Shown here: piece by piece, positions 17,654 to 26,400 of the stretch
Layout of the letters: every line of letters begins with the position of its first letter
Numbering within the stretch: the stretch's first letter is position 1
DNA from: Desulfobacterales bacterium
GTDB lineage: Bacteria; Desulfobacterota; Desulfobacteria; Desulfobacterales; Desulfosalsimonadaceae
Direction of reading: 5' to 3'
Assembly (NCBI GenBank): GCA_025453995.1
Contig: JALOPH010000008.1
Span: 1 to 37,570, forward strand
Length of the DNA stretch: 37,570 bases
Made by a program: the position numbers and the translations under genes
Notes under the pieces: generated by a model
Databases searched by the model: none
What the model was told of the DNA's origin: nothing
Seen by the model: only the letters and a program-made list of their open reading frames with translations

Positions 17654-18760
17654 TTACAATGACATGGGATGTATCGGAAAGACCAGACAGAATGTGGACC
17701 CGGCGCCTTCGCTGCTTTCAAACTCGATAGTCCCGCCGTGGGCTTCCATTATTTTTTTGGTGATGGCAAGCCCGAGTCCGGTGCTTGTCTCGCCCGCGGT
17801 CGGCCGGATGCTCAGCCGGTGGAACTCGCTGAATAGAAGATGCTGCTCTTCCCTTGGTATGCCGGGGCCTTCGTCGCGCACGCTGAATTTTATGATATCC
17901 CCATCCTGTCTGAGAATTAAGTAGATGTTCGTGCCATAGGGCGCAAACTTGATGGCGTTGGAAATGAGATTGTCCACAGCCTGCCCGATGCGTTGAGAGT
18001 CAAACTCGATGGACGGAACGGTCAATAACTCCTGGTGGATGGAGATCTGTTTCTGGTTGGCTTGAAAGCTGTTTACGCGGACCTTGTCCTGGATGATCTT
18101 TATCAGTGATTCCGGTCGTTTGTTGATTTCCATCCGCCCGCTTTCGATCAAGGATACATCCAGGAGATCATTGAGCATGGCCAGCATGCCCCGGCTGGTG
18201 GTATAGATGATGGATAAAAATTCTTTCTGATCGTCGGTCAAATTGGAAGGATCCTTGAGCACAAGCTCGCTGAACCCCCGGATGGATATGATCGGGTTTC
18301 TGAGATCATGCGCGGCGATGCCAAGGAACTTGTTTTTCATCTGGTTGATGTCGAAAAGCTCCTTTTGCTTCTGCATCAGGGATTGTTCGAGTCCGATAAT
18401 CCTTTCGCCGACCTTGATTCTTGCCTGAAATTCCAGAAGATTTACGGGTTTTTTGACGTATTCGTCCACGCCGGCGGCAAATCCCTCCAGCAGATCGTCT
18501 CTTTCATTCTTTACAGTGAGCATGACAATAAAAACATAGCCTGACTGCTGTTCTTTCCGGATTTTTTTGCAAATATCAATTCCAGTCATATCCGGCAGTA
18601 TCCAATCAAGAATGGCAATGTTGATATTCTCTTTTTTGATTATCGCGTACGCTTCCAGTCCATTGGCGGTTTCAAACAGAGAGTATTTTTTTTCATCGAG
18701 ACACTGGGAGATCATTTTCCGGGTGGCGCCGTCATCATCTGCGATAAGTATCTTGATCAT
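17654..18760 (-). CDS. receiver-histidine kinase hybrid
   Basis: 368 residues with an N-terminal receiver (1-115: DDD at 8-10, phosphoacceptor Asp52, Thr82, Lys103/104), a coiled linker (about 118-145), a HisKA domain with phospho-His151 in AAHDLRNPI, and a HATPase_c domain (N264/N268, DEGPGIP at 296, GLGLA at 328). There is no membrane segment, so it is cytoplasmic and presumably receives phosphate or signal through its own receiver. Its ATG overlaps the stop of the GspE-like gene (ATGA), making it the last gene of the minus-strand signalling operon. Confidence 0.93.
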   Translation of the reverse strand: MIKILIADDDGATRKMISQCLDEKKYSLFETANGLEAYAIIKKENINIAILDWILPDMTGIDICKKIRKEQQSGYVFIVMLTVKNERDDLLEGFAAGVDEYVKKPVNLLEFQARIKVGERIIGLEQSLMQKQKELFDINQMKNKFLGIAAHDLRNPIISIRGFSELVLKDPSNLTDDQKEFLSIIYTTSRGMLAMLNDLLDVSLIESGRMEINKRPESLIKIIQDKVRVNSFQANQKQISIHQELLTVPSIEFDSQRIGQAVDNLISNAIKFAPYGTNIYLILRQDGDIIKFSVRDEGPGIPREEQHLLFSEFHRLSIRPTAGETSTGLGLAITKKIMEAHGGTIEFESSEGAGSTFCLVFPIHPMSL

Positions 18761-20460
18761 ATCTCTTTCCCCAAAATCTCTTTAAAAGTGGTAAGCCCCC
18801 TCAATACCTTTTTAATCCCATCGTATTCCTTGCTTTTAAATCCCAGCTGGGCGGCTGTCTGCACCATATGCTTCATAGGCGCTTTGCTGCTGATCAGGCG
18901 GAGCAGATTTTCATCTACGCTCAGGACTTCCTGCACGCCGATGCGGTCAAAAAAGCCAGTTTGACGGCAATAGGGACACCCTTTTTCGCGAAAGACGGTC
19001 ACTTCAGATGCCTGATCCCAGACAAACAATTTTTCAATTTCCGATGAGGACAGATTGTAGGGTTCTTTGCAGTGATCGCACAGGCGGCGAATGCACTGCG
19101 CGTTGATGATCACGGACACAATTTGATGAAGCCCCAGGCGGCTTGATTTTTCAAGCGCTTCCAAAGCATTTTCAGATTCCATGCCTCCTATAAAAAAGAT
19201 GTTTCTGTGTTCAGCCTCCCGTCGGACGATTTCAGCTATATCGGGATCATCCATGTTTTGAATGTAAATGACTTTTGGAAGAAGTTTGATGCATGACTCA
19301 AGGGCATCGGATCGATTAAACCCGGCCCTGGGATTTATCTGGAACTGGTCAATATCTTTTAAAAGCCGTTTGATGTTGTCTTCCACAGTCAGAATGCCAA
19401 TCTTTTCTGACCTGAGTTCCCTGAGGATGGCATACGCCAGGGTGGATTTTCCGGATTGCGGCGGGCCGGAAATGAGAATCATGCCTTTTTTCGACTTGAA
19501 TCCATTTCGGATCTGACGCATGTTTGAAAGAGACAAGCAGAGTTCTTTGAGATCCGGCGCGCGTTGAATCGGATGCCGATCCATCAGCTTGAGAAAAATC
19601 TTATCGCCGTAATCAGTCGGGAGGCATAAAAACTGAATATCAATTTTTTTCCCCGGCGTCGGAAAAATAATCCGCGAATAATGTGACTGGTTGTCCTTGA
19701 TAGCGTCCATCTTTGCCAGTTGTTTGAGCTTAAGCGCCAGTTTCTGGTACACGGGCTTATCCAGAGTGATCCGCTCTTTTAGGGATTCGCGGGTGACATG
19801 GTAAACTTTGGCAAAGTTATCTAAAGGTTCTATATGAATTTCACTGGCGTTCTCAATGACGCCAAAAAGGATCAGGGATATGTGGAATTGGTTGATCGCG
19901 TCTCTGCCGGCGATTTCAAAGAGTTTCTTTTCGTTGACAAAAATATCTTGCTTACATACTTGGCTTGCTTTGATTTTGGAAAAGAACTCATAAAGGGCGG
20001 CGTTTGTCTGATATTCATTTTCGATTGCCCATTCAATGTCCTGTGGCAGCGCAAAGACCAGATTGACCGGGGCGCCGACGACTTGCTGAATTTCTTTTTT
20101 GACGTTGTCATTATCCGGGGTAGCCGTGGCAACGGTAATCGTATCTCCCATTTGATAAACGGGAATGGCATAAACCTGCCTTGCCAGCCGTTCAGGTATT
20201 TTTCTGACCACATCAGGCTGAAACAATGATTTTTCCAGATCCACATGCGCGATCCCGATGGAATCACACCAGAGCTGACACAGTTGCCGCTTGGTTCCGA
20301 TTCTGCTTTGAATCAGGGTCGCAAGAACATCCAGCGCATTCCCGTCGAGCTCTTTGAGCAGGTCATGGATGAACTCATCGGGAATAAGCTGCTTTTTTTT
20401 CAGCAATTCAAAAAATTTCGGGTTTTCAATTTTCGGAGGGTTCATTTCAATCCACGGCAT
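18757..20460 (-). CDS. divergent GspE/PilB-like ATPase with degenerate catalytic motifs
   Basis: 567 residues. An N-terminal MshEN/T2SSE_N-like region (about 15-150) is followed by the type II secretion/type IV pilus ATPase fold (about 170-560). Walker A is GPPQSGKST (332-340), still with Lys338 and Ser339. The Asp box reads TVEDNIK rather than EDPVE, the Walker B region reads VIYIQNMDD (397-405) where GEIRD with a catalytic Glu is usual, and the His box is replaced by GGMESEN. The zinc tetra-Cys module is kept (Cys461/464, Cys495/498, with GFFDRIGVQEVL). It may bind nucleotide but hydrolyse poorly. No pilus or secretion genes are adjacent; it sits between receiver and kinase genes, pointing to a signalling or motility-control role. 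Translation is probably coupled to the overlapping 59-aa gene. Confidence 0.85.
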   Translation of the reverse strand: MPWIEMNPPKIENPKFFELLKKKQLIPDEFIHDLLKELDGNALDVLATLIQSRIGTKRQLCQLWCDSIGIAHVDLEKSLFQPDVVRKIPERLARQVYAIPVYQMGDTITVATATPDNDNVKKEIQQVVGAPVNLVFALPQDIEWAIENEYQTNAALYEFFSKIKASQVCKQDIFVNEKKLFEIAGRDAINQFHISLILFGVIENASEIHIEPLDNFAKVYHVTRESLKERITLDKPVYQKLALKLKQLAKMDAIKDNQSHYSRIIFPTPGKKIDIQFLCLPTDYGDKIFLKLMDRHPIQRAPDLKELCLSLSNMRQIRNGFKSKKGMILISGPPQSGKSTLAYAILRELRSEKIGILTVEDNIKRLLKDIDQFQINPRAGFNRSDALESCIKLLPKVIYIQNMDDPDIAEIVRREAEHRNIFFIGGMESENALEALEKSSRLGLHQIVSVIINAQCIRRLCDHCKEPYNLSSSEIEKLFVWDQASEVTVFREKGCPYCRQTGFFDRIGVQEVLSVDENLLRLISSKAPMKHMVQTAAQLGFKSKEYDGIKKVLRGLTTFKEILGKEI

Positions 20461-20626
20461 CAGGGGGCGTTGTTTTTTTCTTTTTCTTCAGGTTGTCAAG
20501 CATGAGATTGGTGATGACATCCTGCGATATGCCCTTTAGCTGTCTCACATCCGCTGTCTGGTCAAGAATATCGTCTTCGATCTCCGCCAGCATTCGGGCC
20601 AGGTCGTATTTTTCGTCAGGCATCAT
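20447..20626 (-). CDS. small acidic-N/basic-C protein, 59 aa
   Basis: This short frame begins with ATGATG, 11 bases after the CheY-like stop, and its TGA overlaps the start of the GspE-like gene by 14 bases, filling an otherwise empty slot in a tightly packed operon. The product starts MMPDEKYDLARMLAEIEDDI, probably one amphipathic helix, continues with DQTADVRQLKGISQDVI, and ends with a Lys-run KKKKK followed by TTPPDAVD. No homolog is recognised. It may be an adaptor between receiver and ATPase; that is inference from position only. Confidence 0.6.
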   Translation of the reverse strand: MMPDEKYDLARMLAEIEDDILDQTADVRQLKGISQDVITNLMLDNLKKKKKTTPPDAVD

Positions 20627-20637
20627 GAGCGCTCATC

Positions 20638-21036
20638 TTATGGTTTAAAGGTATCCCTGTAGGCTTGCCAGGTTTTCCGGATGATTTCCCTCATTTCATC
20701 GATCTCGATATCTTTGCGGATAAACCCGGATGCGCCGAGATTTATGCAGTCTTCTATGGTTTCCTTGTCTGAAAGGGAAGTCATCATGATGACAAAGGCA
20801 TTGGAATACCGCTGCAGTATTTCGGCAAGGGCTTCCTTGCCGGATTTCAGAGGCATGTTGATATCCAGCATCATAATGTTGGGTTTTAGCGTTTTAAACA
20901 GTTCAACGGCGTCCCGGCCGTTGGACGCTTCACCGACTACCTCGCAGTTCATGGTTGTCAGAACGGTCTTGATCAGCTTTCTGACATGGCTTTCGTCATC
21001 GGCAACAATGGCCCGTATTTTTTTTGTTTTCGTCAT
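20638..21036 (-). CDS. CheY-like single-domain response regulator
   Basis: 132 residues, a stand-alone receiver: Asp13-Asp14 (metal site), Asp58 phosphoacceptor in MMLDINMP, Thr86 (MMTS) and Lys108. No output domain. It is the first gene of the minus-strand operon and is followed by the 59-aa gene, the GspE-like ATPase and the REC-histidine kinase. It probably exchanges phosphate with that kinase and acts by protein contact, as CheY does. Its promoter should lie in 21037-21155, where no clear boxes were seen. Confidence 0.93.
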   Translation of the reverse strand: MTKTKKIRAIVADDESHVRKLIKTVLTTMNCEVVGEASNGRDAVELFKTLKPNIMMLDINMPLKSGKEALAEILQRYSNAFVIMMTSLSDKETIEDCINLGASGFIRKDIEIDEMREIIRKTWQAYRDTFKP

Positions 21037-21155
21037 AATGGGTCAATTTATCGAAAACATCCGGAGAATTCAATATGAAAACGCCGCCCTGAAGATTAAT
21101 CGCGCAGCATTGATATGATCCGGGTTTAAAACGCTTTTGAGTAACAAAAAATCTG

Positions 21156-23090
21156 TCAACCAATGGCTTTTGCCATCAATTCCCCGATGGTTTTGCTGAA
21201 ATGGGAGGGATTTTCAACCTTCCCGCCTTCGCCGATAACCGCGAGATCCAGCAGCAGATTACTGTAATCCGGCAGCGCTTCATCGTCTTTGTTCTTCTTG
21301 AAGATATCCTGGATTTTTTCCAGCACCGGATGGTTGATATTCAATTCCAGGATTCTTTTATTGTCGGGAATCGGTTGTCCTGCCGCCTTCAGAAGCTTTT
21401 CCATATAGGCGCTGGCGTCTGAAGCCTCTCCGGACAGGCAGGAGGGGGAGTCCTTTAAATGGGACGAAGGCCTGACCTCCTTGACCTTATCCTTCAGGCA
21501 TGATTTTATTTTTTCAAACAACGGCGCATAAGACTCTTTTTTTGTTTCATCCACCTTCTGAATATTCAAGTCGCCTTTTTCAGCGCTTTTGAATTTCTTC
21601 CCCTCGTATTCATTGAGGGAATGGATGGCGAATTCATCCACGGGATCTGTCATCAGCAGGACCTCATACCCTTTGTCTTTTAATACCTCCAGGTGCGGGC
21701 TGTTGATGATGGAGGTGATATTCTCGCCGGTGATATAGTAAATATCGCTTTGATCCGGGGGCATGTTTTTGACGTAATCATCCAGGGATACCCATTTGTC
21801 GGCTGAACGGGTGGTTTTAAACCGCGCGAGCTTTGAAATCTTTTCCTTATTCGCCCAGTCCGTGTGCAGGCCCTCTTTCAGCACGGAGCCGAACTCGTTA
21901 AAGAATTTCTCGAACTTTTCAGAATCCATGGCTTCAAGAGTATCCAATATTTTCTTGACCAGGTTTTTCCGGATGTTCCTCACAAGAGCATCCTGCTGAA
22001 GAATTTCGCGGCTGATATTGAGGTTTAAATCCGGGGCGTCCACGACCCCCTTTATAAATCTCAAATATTCCGGAATCAACTCCTTGCAGTCATCCATGAT
22101 GAACACCCGCCGGCAATAAAGCTGAATCCCGTGACGTCTCTGGGGGAAAAACAGATCAAAGGGCGCCTTGGAGGGGATGTACAGGAGGGCGTTGTATTCG
22201 GTGACGCCTTCCATTTTCAGGTGAATGTGTTCAAGGGGCGGATTCCAGTCATGGCTGATGTGTGAGTAAAAATCATTGTAGTCCTGGTCCGTGACATCTT
22301 TTTTGTCTTTTGCCCAGATGGCCTTCATGGAATTTAAGGTTTCCTCCTGGACTGTCTTTTCCTTCGGGCCTTCAATGGGTTTGCCGTCTTTGTCCAGAAT
22401 CTGTCCGGCGGCATCGTCTTTGGCTGCGGCTTCGCGCTCCACATCCATGACCACTGGATAGTTTACAAAATCCGAATGTTTTTTCACTATTTGCCGGATG
22501 GTCCATTCCTCAGTAAAGTCCTGCTCCTCTTTTTCAACGGCTTTCAAATGCAGGATGACATCTGTGCCCCTGGATGCCTTGTCGGCTGTTTCAATGGTAT
22601 AGGTGCCGTCGCCGGAGGATTCCCATTTAACGCCGCTGTCGGAACCGGCGGTCCGGGTGATCAGGGTGACTTTGTCGGCCACTATAAACGAACTGTAAAA
22701 TCCGACGCCGAATTGTCCGATGAGTTCAGGGGCCAGCATGTTCTGGTTTTTTGACTTTTCAAGGGCTTCCATAAACGCCGCCGTGCCGCTTTTGGCGATG
22801 GTGCCGATATTTTCAACCACTTCGTCATGGGTCATGCCGATGCCGTTGTCGGAAATCATCAGGGACCGATTCTTTTTATCCGGTGTGACTTTGATTTTGT
22901 ATGCCGTGTCATCGCCGCTGATTTCAGGGTCGGTCTGGGACTTGAACCGGAGGCGGTCAATGGCGTCGGAGGCGTTTGAAATAAGTTCCCGCAGAAAAAT
23001 TTCCTTGTTGGAATAGAGGGAATTGATAATCAGATTCATGAACTGCTTGACTTCTGTTTTGAACTGATATGTTATTTTCTTTTCTTCCAT
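21156..23090 (-). CDS. htpG: molecular chaperone HtpG (Hsp90 family)
   Basis: From ATG 23090, which has GGAG seven bases upstream, the protein is 644 residues, normal for HtpG; an in-frame ATG nine codons earlier would add MIIQFEEKV and lacks such a site. The GHKL ATP-binding domain shows [20 protein letters not shown] and GQFGVGFYS. The middle domain contains RGVVD-type [16 protein letters not shown], and the C-terminal dimer domain follows. There is no CIRCE element upstream; a TTGACA promoter facing this gene lies at 23155-23182. Confidence 0.97.
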   Translation of the reverse strand: MEEKKITYQFKTEVKQFMNLIINSLYSNKEIFLRELISNASDAIDRLRFKSQTDPEISGDDTAYKIKVTPDKKNRSLMISDNGIGMTHDEVVENIGTIAKSGTAAFMEALEKSKNQNMLAPELIGQFGVGFYSSFIVADKVTLITRTAGSDSGVKWESSGDGTYTIETADKASRGTDVILHLKAVEKEEQDFTEEWTIRQIVKKHSDFVNYPVVMDVEREAAAKDDAAGQILDKDGKPIEGPKEKTVQEETLNSMKAIWAKDKKDVTDQDYNDFYSHISHDWNPPLEHIHLKMEGVTEYNALLYIPSKAPFDLFFPQRRHGIQLYCRRVFIMDDCKELIPEYLRFIKGVVDAPDLNLNISREILQQDALVRNIRKNLVKKILDTLEAMDSEKFEKFFNEFGSVLKEGLHTDWANKEKISKLARFKTTRSADKWVSLDDYVKNMPPDQSDIYYITGENITSIINSPHLEVLKDKGYEVLLMTDPVDEFAIHSLNEYEGKKFKSAEKGDLNIQKVDETKKESYAPLFEKIKSCLKDKVKEVRPSSHLKDSPSCLSGEASDASAYMEKLLKAAGQPIPDNKRILELNINHPVLEKIQDIFKKNKDDEALPDYSNLLLDLAVIGEGGKVENPSHFSKTIGELMAKAIG

Positions 23091-23154
23091 AACTTTCTCC
23101 TCGAATTGGATGATCAATTGGATTGATTGAAGGTGATAACTCTTTTTTGCCTAT

Positions 23155-23182
23155 ATAATGGTTTCGGATTTCATTTTGTCAA
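23155..23182 (-). promoter_or_regulatory. candidate htpG promoter
   Basis: On the minus strand a perfect TTGACA (23182-23177) is followed after 16 bases by CATTAT (23160-23155), about 65 bases before the htpG start. The same short divergent spacer must also drive the rhomboid gene; on the plus strand TATAAT is present at 23154-23159, so the two -10 boxes would overlap back to back. Confidence 0.45.
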
Positions 23183-23198
23183 TCCCTTTTGAATTAAT

Positions 23199-24074
23199 AT
23201 GCCGATACTATATGAAAATTTGACAAAACCCCAGGCAGATTTATGCGGCCTGGTATTGGCCTCGTCCGGGATACTGTTCAGGCTGTCCAAGGACCGGAGC
23301 GGGATCGCCGTTTGGGTGTCAGCAGAGGAGTATGAGCGCGCCCGGCAGTGCATGGGGAGCTATTTTAGCGAGAACAGGTCGGCGGCGCCGTTTCCGGATA
23401 AAAGGTGGGGCGGGGTATCGGTTGGGACCATCTTGGCCAATGTCATTGCGGCGGCGGTTTTGCTTGTCTTTTACAGTAAAATCGCCGGAGCCGGCATAGA
23501 ACAAAAGATGACGGACCTGTATGGTTCATCCGCCAGAGCGATTGTGGGCGGCGATATTTACCGAGGCGTCACGTCATTGATGCTTCACGCGGACATGACC
23601 CATCTTGCGGGGAACATGGCCGGCATTATCCTTTTCGGCACAGCGGTTTGCGCGGTCTGCGGGTGGGGCGTCGGATGGCTGATGATCCTCATGTCGGGCG
23701 TAGCCGGCAACCTGATCAATGCGTATATGTACGAATCCGGCCATATATCCATCGGCGCGTCCACCGCTGTTTTCGGGGCCATTGGGATTCTTTCGGGGTA
23801 TCAGCTGATCAGCAGCCAACGGTTTCATCACAGGGGGTTGGCGTCCTGGGCCCCCCTTGCGTGCGGGTTGGCGCTGCTGGGCCTCTTCGGGTCGGGGCCT
23901 CATTCGGATATTGCCGCCCATTTTTTCGGATTTGCCGCCGGCGCCGCCCTGGGGCTGTGCTATGCCATGGCGGTCCGGCATCCATTAAAATTGTATATCC
24001 AAATAATTTCAATATGTTTAGTTTTTTTTATGATCGCAATATCCTGGTTCGCGGGGTGGCGGGGAATTGCCTGA
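23199..24074 (+). CDS. rhomboid-family intramembrane serine protease
   Basis: 291 residues. The core has about six membrane segments with HLAGNM (His135, Asn139), the nucleophile Ser188 in SIGASTAVFG and the catalytic His241 in IAAHFFGF. It cleaves membrane proteins within the bilayer. The usual GxSG is GAST, a variant seen in many bacterial rhomboids. The first 60 residues form a soluble domain (PQADLCGLVLASSGILFRL...VWVSAEEYERARQC) resembling the small DUF2007-type fold. It is divergent from htpG. Confidence 0.88.
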   Translation: MPILYENLTKPQADLCGLVLASSGILFRLSKDRSGIAVWVSAEEYERARQCMGSYFSENRSAAPFPDKRWGGVSVGTILANVIAAAVLLVFYSKIAGAGIEQKMTDLYGSSARAIVGGDIYRGVTSLMLHADMTHLAGNMAGIILFGTAVCAVCGWGVGWLMILMSGVAGNLINAYMYESGHISIGASTAVFGAIGILSGYQLISSQRFHHRGLASWAPLACGLALLGLFGSGPHSDIAAHFFGFAAGAALGLCYAMAVRHPLKLYIQIISICLVFFMIAISWFAGWRGIA

Positions 24075-24166
24075 CATAAAGGAATTGATATGGGCCTGTT
24101 TTTTGGTTATTGGTTATCAAAATAAAGGTATAAAAGGCGGGAGCCGACTGAAAACATCAAGGATGG

Positions 24167-24721
24167 ATGATGAAGAACATAGCGGATCTTTTGTTTGAGG
24201 CCAAAATCTTGAAATTTGTTCCCAGGGCGGGGTTTCATTTTCTGGGAGCCGGCAGGGAAACGGTTGCCGAGCATTCATTCTCCACAACCTTTATCGCGTT
24301 TGTGATGTCCAAACTCCAGCCTGAAGTGGACGCGCTCAAATTGATTTCCATGTGCCTGATCCACGATCTGGCCGAAGCCAGGACCGGCGACCATAATTAT
24401 GTTCATAAACGCTACGTTTCTGTGGATGAGAAACAGGCGGTTCTGGACGCGACAAAGGGCATTGACTTCGGTGATTCAGTGGTTGACCTTTTAATGGAAT
24501 TTAAGAGCCAGGACACCAGAGAATCTCTCCTGGCCCATGATGCGGACCAGCTGGCCTTCATCCTGGATCTAAAATCCATTTCAGACACCGGCCATTCGGC
24601 GCCCGATGAGTGGATACCGGTGGTGATCAAAAGGCTTAAAACAGAAATCGGCCGGAAAATCGCCGCCGGCATCATGAAAACCAAGTGGGACGCCTGGTGG
24701 ATGGATGATTATAAGGAATAA
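24167..24721 (+). CDS. HD-domain hydrolase, YfbR/5'-deoxynucleotidase-like
   Basis: 184 residues with the HD metal site: His36 (VAEHSF), His66-Asp67 (LIHDLAEA) and a later Asp in AHDADQLAF. The family includes 5'-deoxyribonucleotidases and other HD phosphohydrolases of about 180-200 residues; the AEHS and HDxxEx7GD pattern (HDLAEARTGDHNY) fits this group. The substrate is inferred. Two adjacent ATGs (24167, 24170) are candidate starts. It is monocistronic as far as can be seen. Confidence 0.82.
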   Translation: MMKNIADLLFEAKILKFVPRAGFHFLGAGRETVAEHSFSTTFIAFVMSKLQPEVDALKLISMCLIHDLAEARTGDHNYVHKRYVSVDEKQAVLDATKGIDFGDSVVDLLMEFKSQDTRESLLAHDADQLAFILDLKSISDTGHSAPDEWIPVVIKRLKTEIGRKIAAGIMKTKWDAWWMDDYKE

Positions 24722-25034
24722 TGATTTCATGGGCGGCATCAACAACCCGTCTCCCTTTGGTCTAAAGTTATCGGGATCAAAATCCTTTTGCGAATCCGTC
24801 AATTCTAAATCCAAGCACCTCAATCAATGCAGCATTTATGTCATAGCCATATGGAGACCGCCCTTCATAAACCGGAGTTCGGAAGCGCCTTTGGCGTTAT
24901 GAATCATCAGTTGAAACCCTTGCAAAAGAAGCATCTCGATGATATCCAGCACGATATGAAGCCGTTTCAGAACAATGCATGATTGCATTTGCGTGCTGTT
25001 GGGATCAATTGTTTAACTTAAACAAGGCAATGCC
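24722..25034. other. 313-base gene-poor stretch with a possible degraded reading frame
   Basis: No intact gene is evident. On the minus strand, 24988-24836 encodes an open frame of 50 residues (MQSCIVLKRLHIVLDIIEML at the start, ASELRFMKGGLHMAMT at the end) that reads like protein sequence. Shortly downstream another minus-strand frame (RCLDLELTDSQKDFDPDNF) continues in the same direction but is cut off by stops. This may be the remnant of one gene broken by stops; I do not recognise the family. Confidence 0.3.
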
Positions 25035-26231
25035 GTGAACAGTGACAATAATCAGACTATAAACCAAGGGGATGTTTCATATATCAGGCCTGTTGAGATG
25101 GAAACCGCAACAATGCCCAAGATGAATGAGGCAGATGCAGCGTGTGCGCCTGATCCAGGGATACTGGCAAACCACAAAATGGTGGTGGCGTTTTTTTTCT
25201 TTATTTTAGCGGTTATCCTGTTTCTTTCGTTTCAGATATTGCGTCCGTTTCTTGAGATTCTGATTGTCTCAGCCGCAGCCGCGAACTTGAGCTATCCGAT
25301 ATTCAAATGGATCACCCGGCGGCTGGGCGGCAGACCGAATTGGGGGGCGGTGCTGACCCTTTTGCTCCTTATTTTCATTGCGGTGATCCCGGTAACGATT
25401 TATTCCTCAATTCTTTCCCGGGAGGCGGTAAATCTGACTCGGGGGTTGAATGCGGCGACCATTCAGGAATATGTAAACCATGCGGCAGACCGCTTTCTGC
25501 CGGAAAAGTTTGACCTGAACGCATTCATTGAAGAACGCTTTGGTCCCGAGGGGATTCTGGGGAGCAAATATTTCAAGGAAAGCGTGAATCGCATCGCCGG
25601 CGCCGCCAACAAAATCGTTCAGGGGTTTATCTCCGGCATCGCCACTGCGTTTTTAAGCTTTCTTCTCTTTTTTCTGTTTCTATTCTTTCTGTTGCGCGAC
25701 GGTGAGACGCTTGGGAAAGAGTTGATGTCCTTAAGCCCCCTTGAGGATAAGGATGACCGTGAAATTTTCAATCACCTTTCAAAAACCATCCGGGGAACGC
25801 TCATCGGCGGGGTTCTGGTGCCCATTATTCAGGGGATGCTGGCCATGATCGGTTTTGCGGTATTCGGACTGCCGTCGCCGGTGCTGTGGGGGTCCATGGT
25901 GATCATCGGCGCGGTGATTCCATTTATCGGCAGCGCCATCATCTGGATTCCGGCGTCGGTTTATCTGGCTCTGACCGGCGCCACCTGGCAGTGGGTCGGA
26001 TTGATTTTGTATTGCCTGATTATTATCAGCACCGCGGATAATTTTTTAAAGCCGATCATCCTTAAAGGAACCGCCAATTTTCATCCGCTGTTTGCATTTA
26101 TCAGTGTTCTGGGCGGATTGGCGGCTTTCGGGGTGTTTGGGTTTATCCTGGGCCCCATTGTGGCCAGCCTGCTGCTTTCCCTTGTCAGGATTTACAAATA
26201 CGAAGTTCTCAAGCAAACAGCCGGTTCATAA
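25035..26231 (+). CDS. AI-2E family transporter (PerM-like permease)
   Basis: 398 residues of the PF01594 type, integral inner-membrane protein with about eight helices: paired helices at about 49-85 and 105-130, then after a soluble loop (140-195) the hydrophobic core FLSFLLFFLFLFFLLRDGE, the family motif FGLPSPVLWGSMVIIGAVIPF-like region, and the final helices (LAAFGVFGFILGP). Members export AI-2, indole or Na+ in different bacteria, so the substrate is not predictable. The start is GTG 25035 with AAGG seven bases before; the first 45 residues are hydrophilic and not conserved, so a later start is possible. Confidence 0.88.
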   Translation: MNSDNNQTINQGDVSYIRPVEMETATMPKMNEADAACAPDPGILANHKMVVAFFFFILAVILFLSFQILRPFLEILIVSAAAANLSYPIFKWITRRLGGRPNWGAVLTLLLLIFIAVIPVTIYSSILSREAVNLTRGLNAATIQEYVNHAADRFLPEKFDLNAFIEERFGPEGILGSKYFKESVNRIAGAANKIVQGFISGIATAFLSFLLFFLFLFFLLRDGETLGKELMSLSPLEDKDDREIFNHLSKTIRGTLIGGVLVPIIQGMLAMIGFAVFGLPSPVLWGSMVIIGAVIPFIGSAIIWIPASVYLALTGATWQWVGLILYCLIIISTADNFLKPIILKGTANFHPLFAFISVLGGLAAFGVFGFILGPIVASLLLSLVRIYKYEVLKQTAGS

Positions 26232-26233
26232 GA

Positions 26234-26383
26234 TCATTGATTTGCATCGGCATTTTTTGCTTCCGGCTTGTCCGGAAACAGAAAAAGAAGCGCTTTGATC
26301 GTAAAGAAAAAGATGATTAAGCAGGAGAAGACTCCGGCAAGACCGTATGCCATCACCTGAAAACCCAAACCAATCTGATTCAT
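26234..26383 (-). CDS. OadG-like small membrane subunit of a Na+-pumping decarboxylase
   Basis: 49 residues. One membrane helix (about 12-36: AYGLAGVFSCLIIFFFTIKA) is followed by a short charged, Pro/Lys-rich tail, the typical design of oxaloacetate/methylmalonyl-CoA decarboxylase gamma subunits, which hold the complex together. The start has a near-perfect GGAGG ribosome site (26391-26397 region). It lies 17 bases downstream of the beta subunit and ends two bases from the convergent transporter. The product is too short for a firm family call without its neighbour. Confidence 0.75.
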   Translation of the reverse strand: MNQIGLGFQVMAYGLAGVFSCLIIFFFTIKALLFLFPDKPEAKNADANQ

Positions 26384-26400
26384 CGGAAAATCCTCCTTTT

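Noticed and set aside
23091-23198. CIRCE heat-shock operator before htpG
   Set aside because: The TTAGCACTC/GAGTGCTAA arms are absent.
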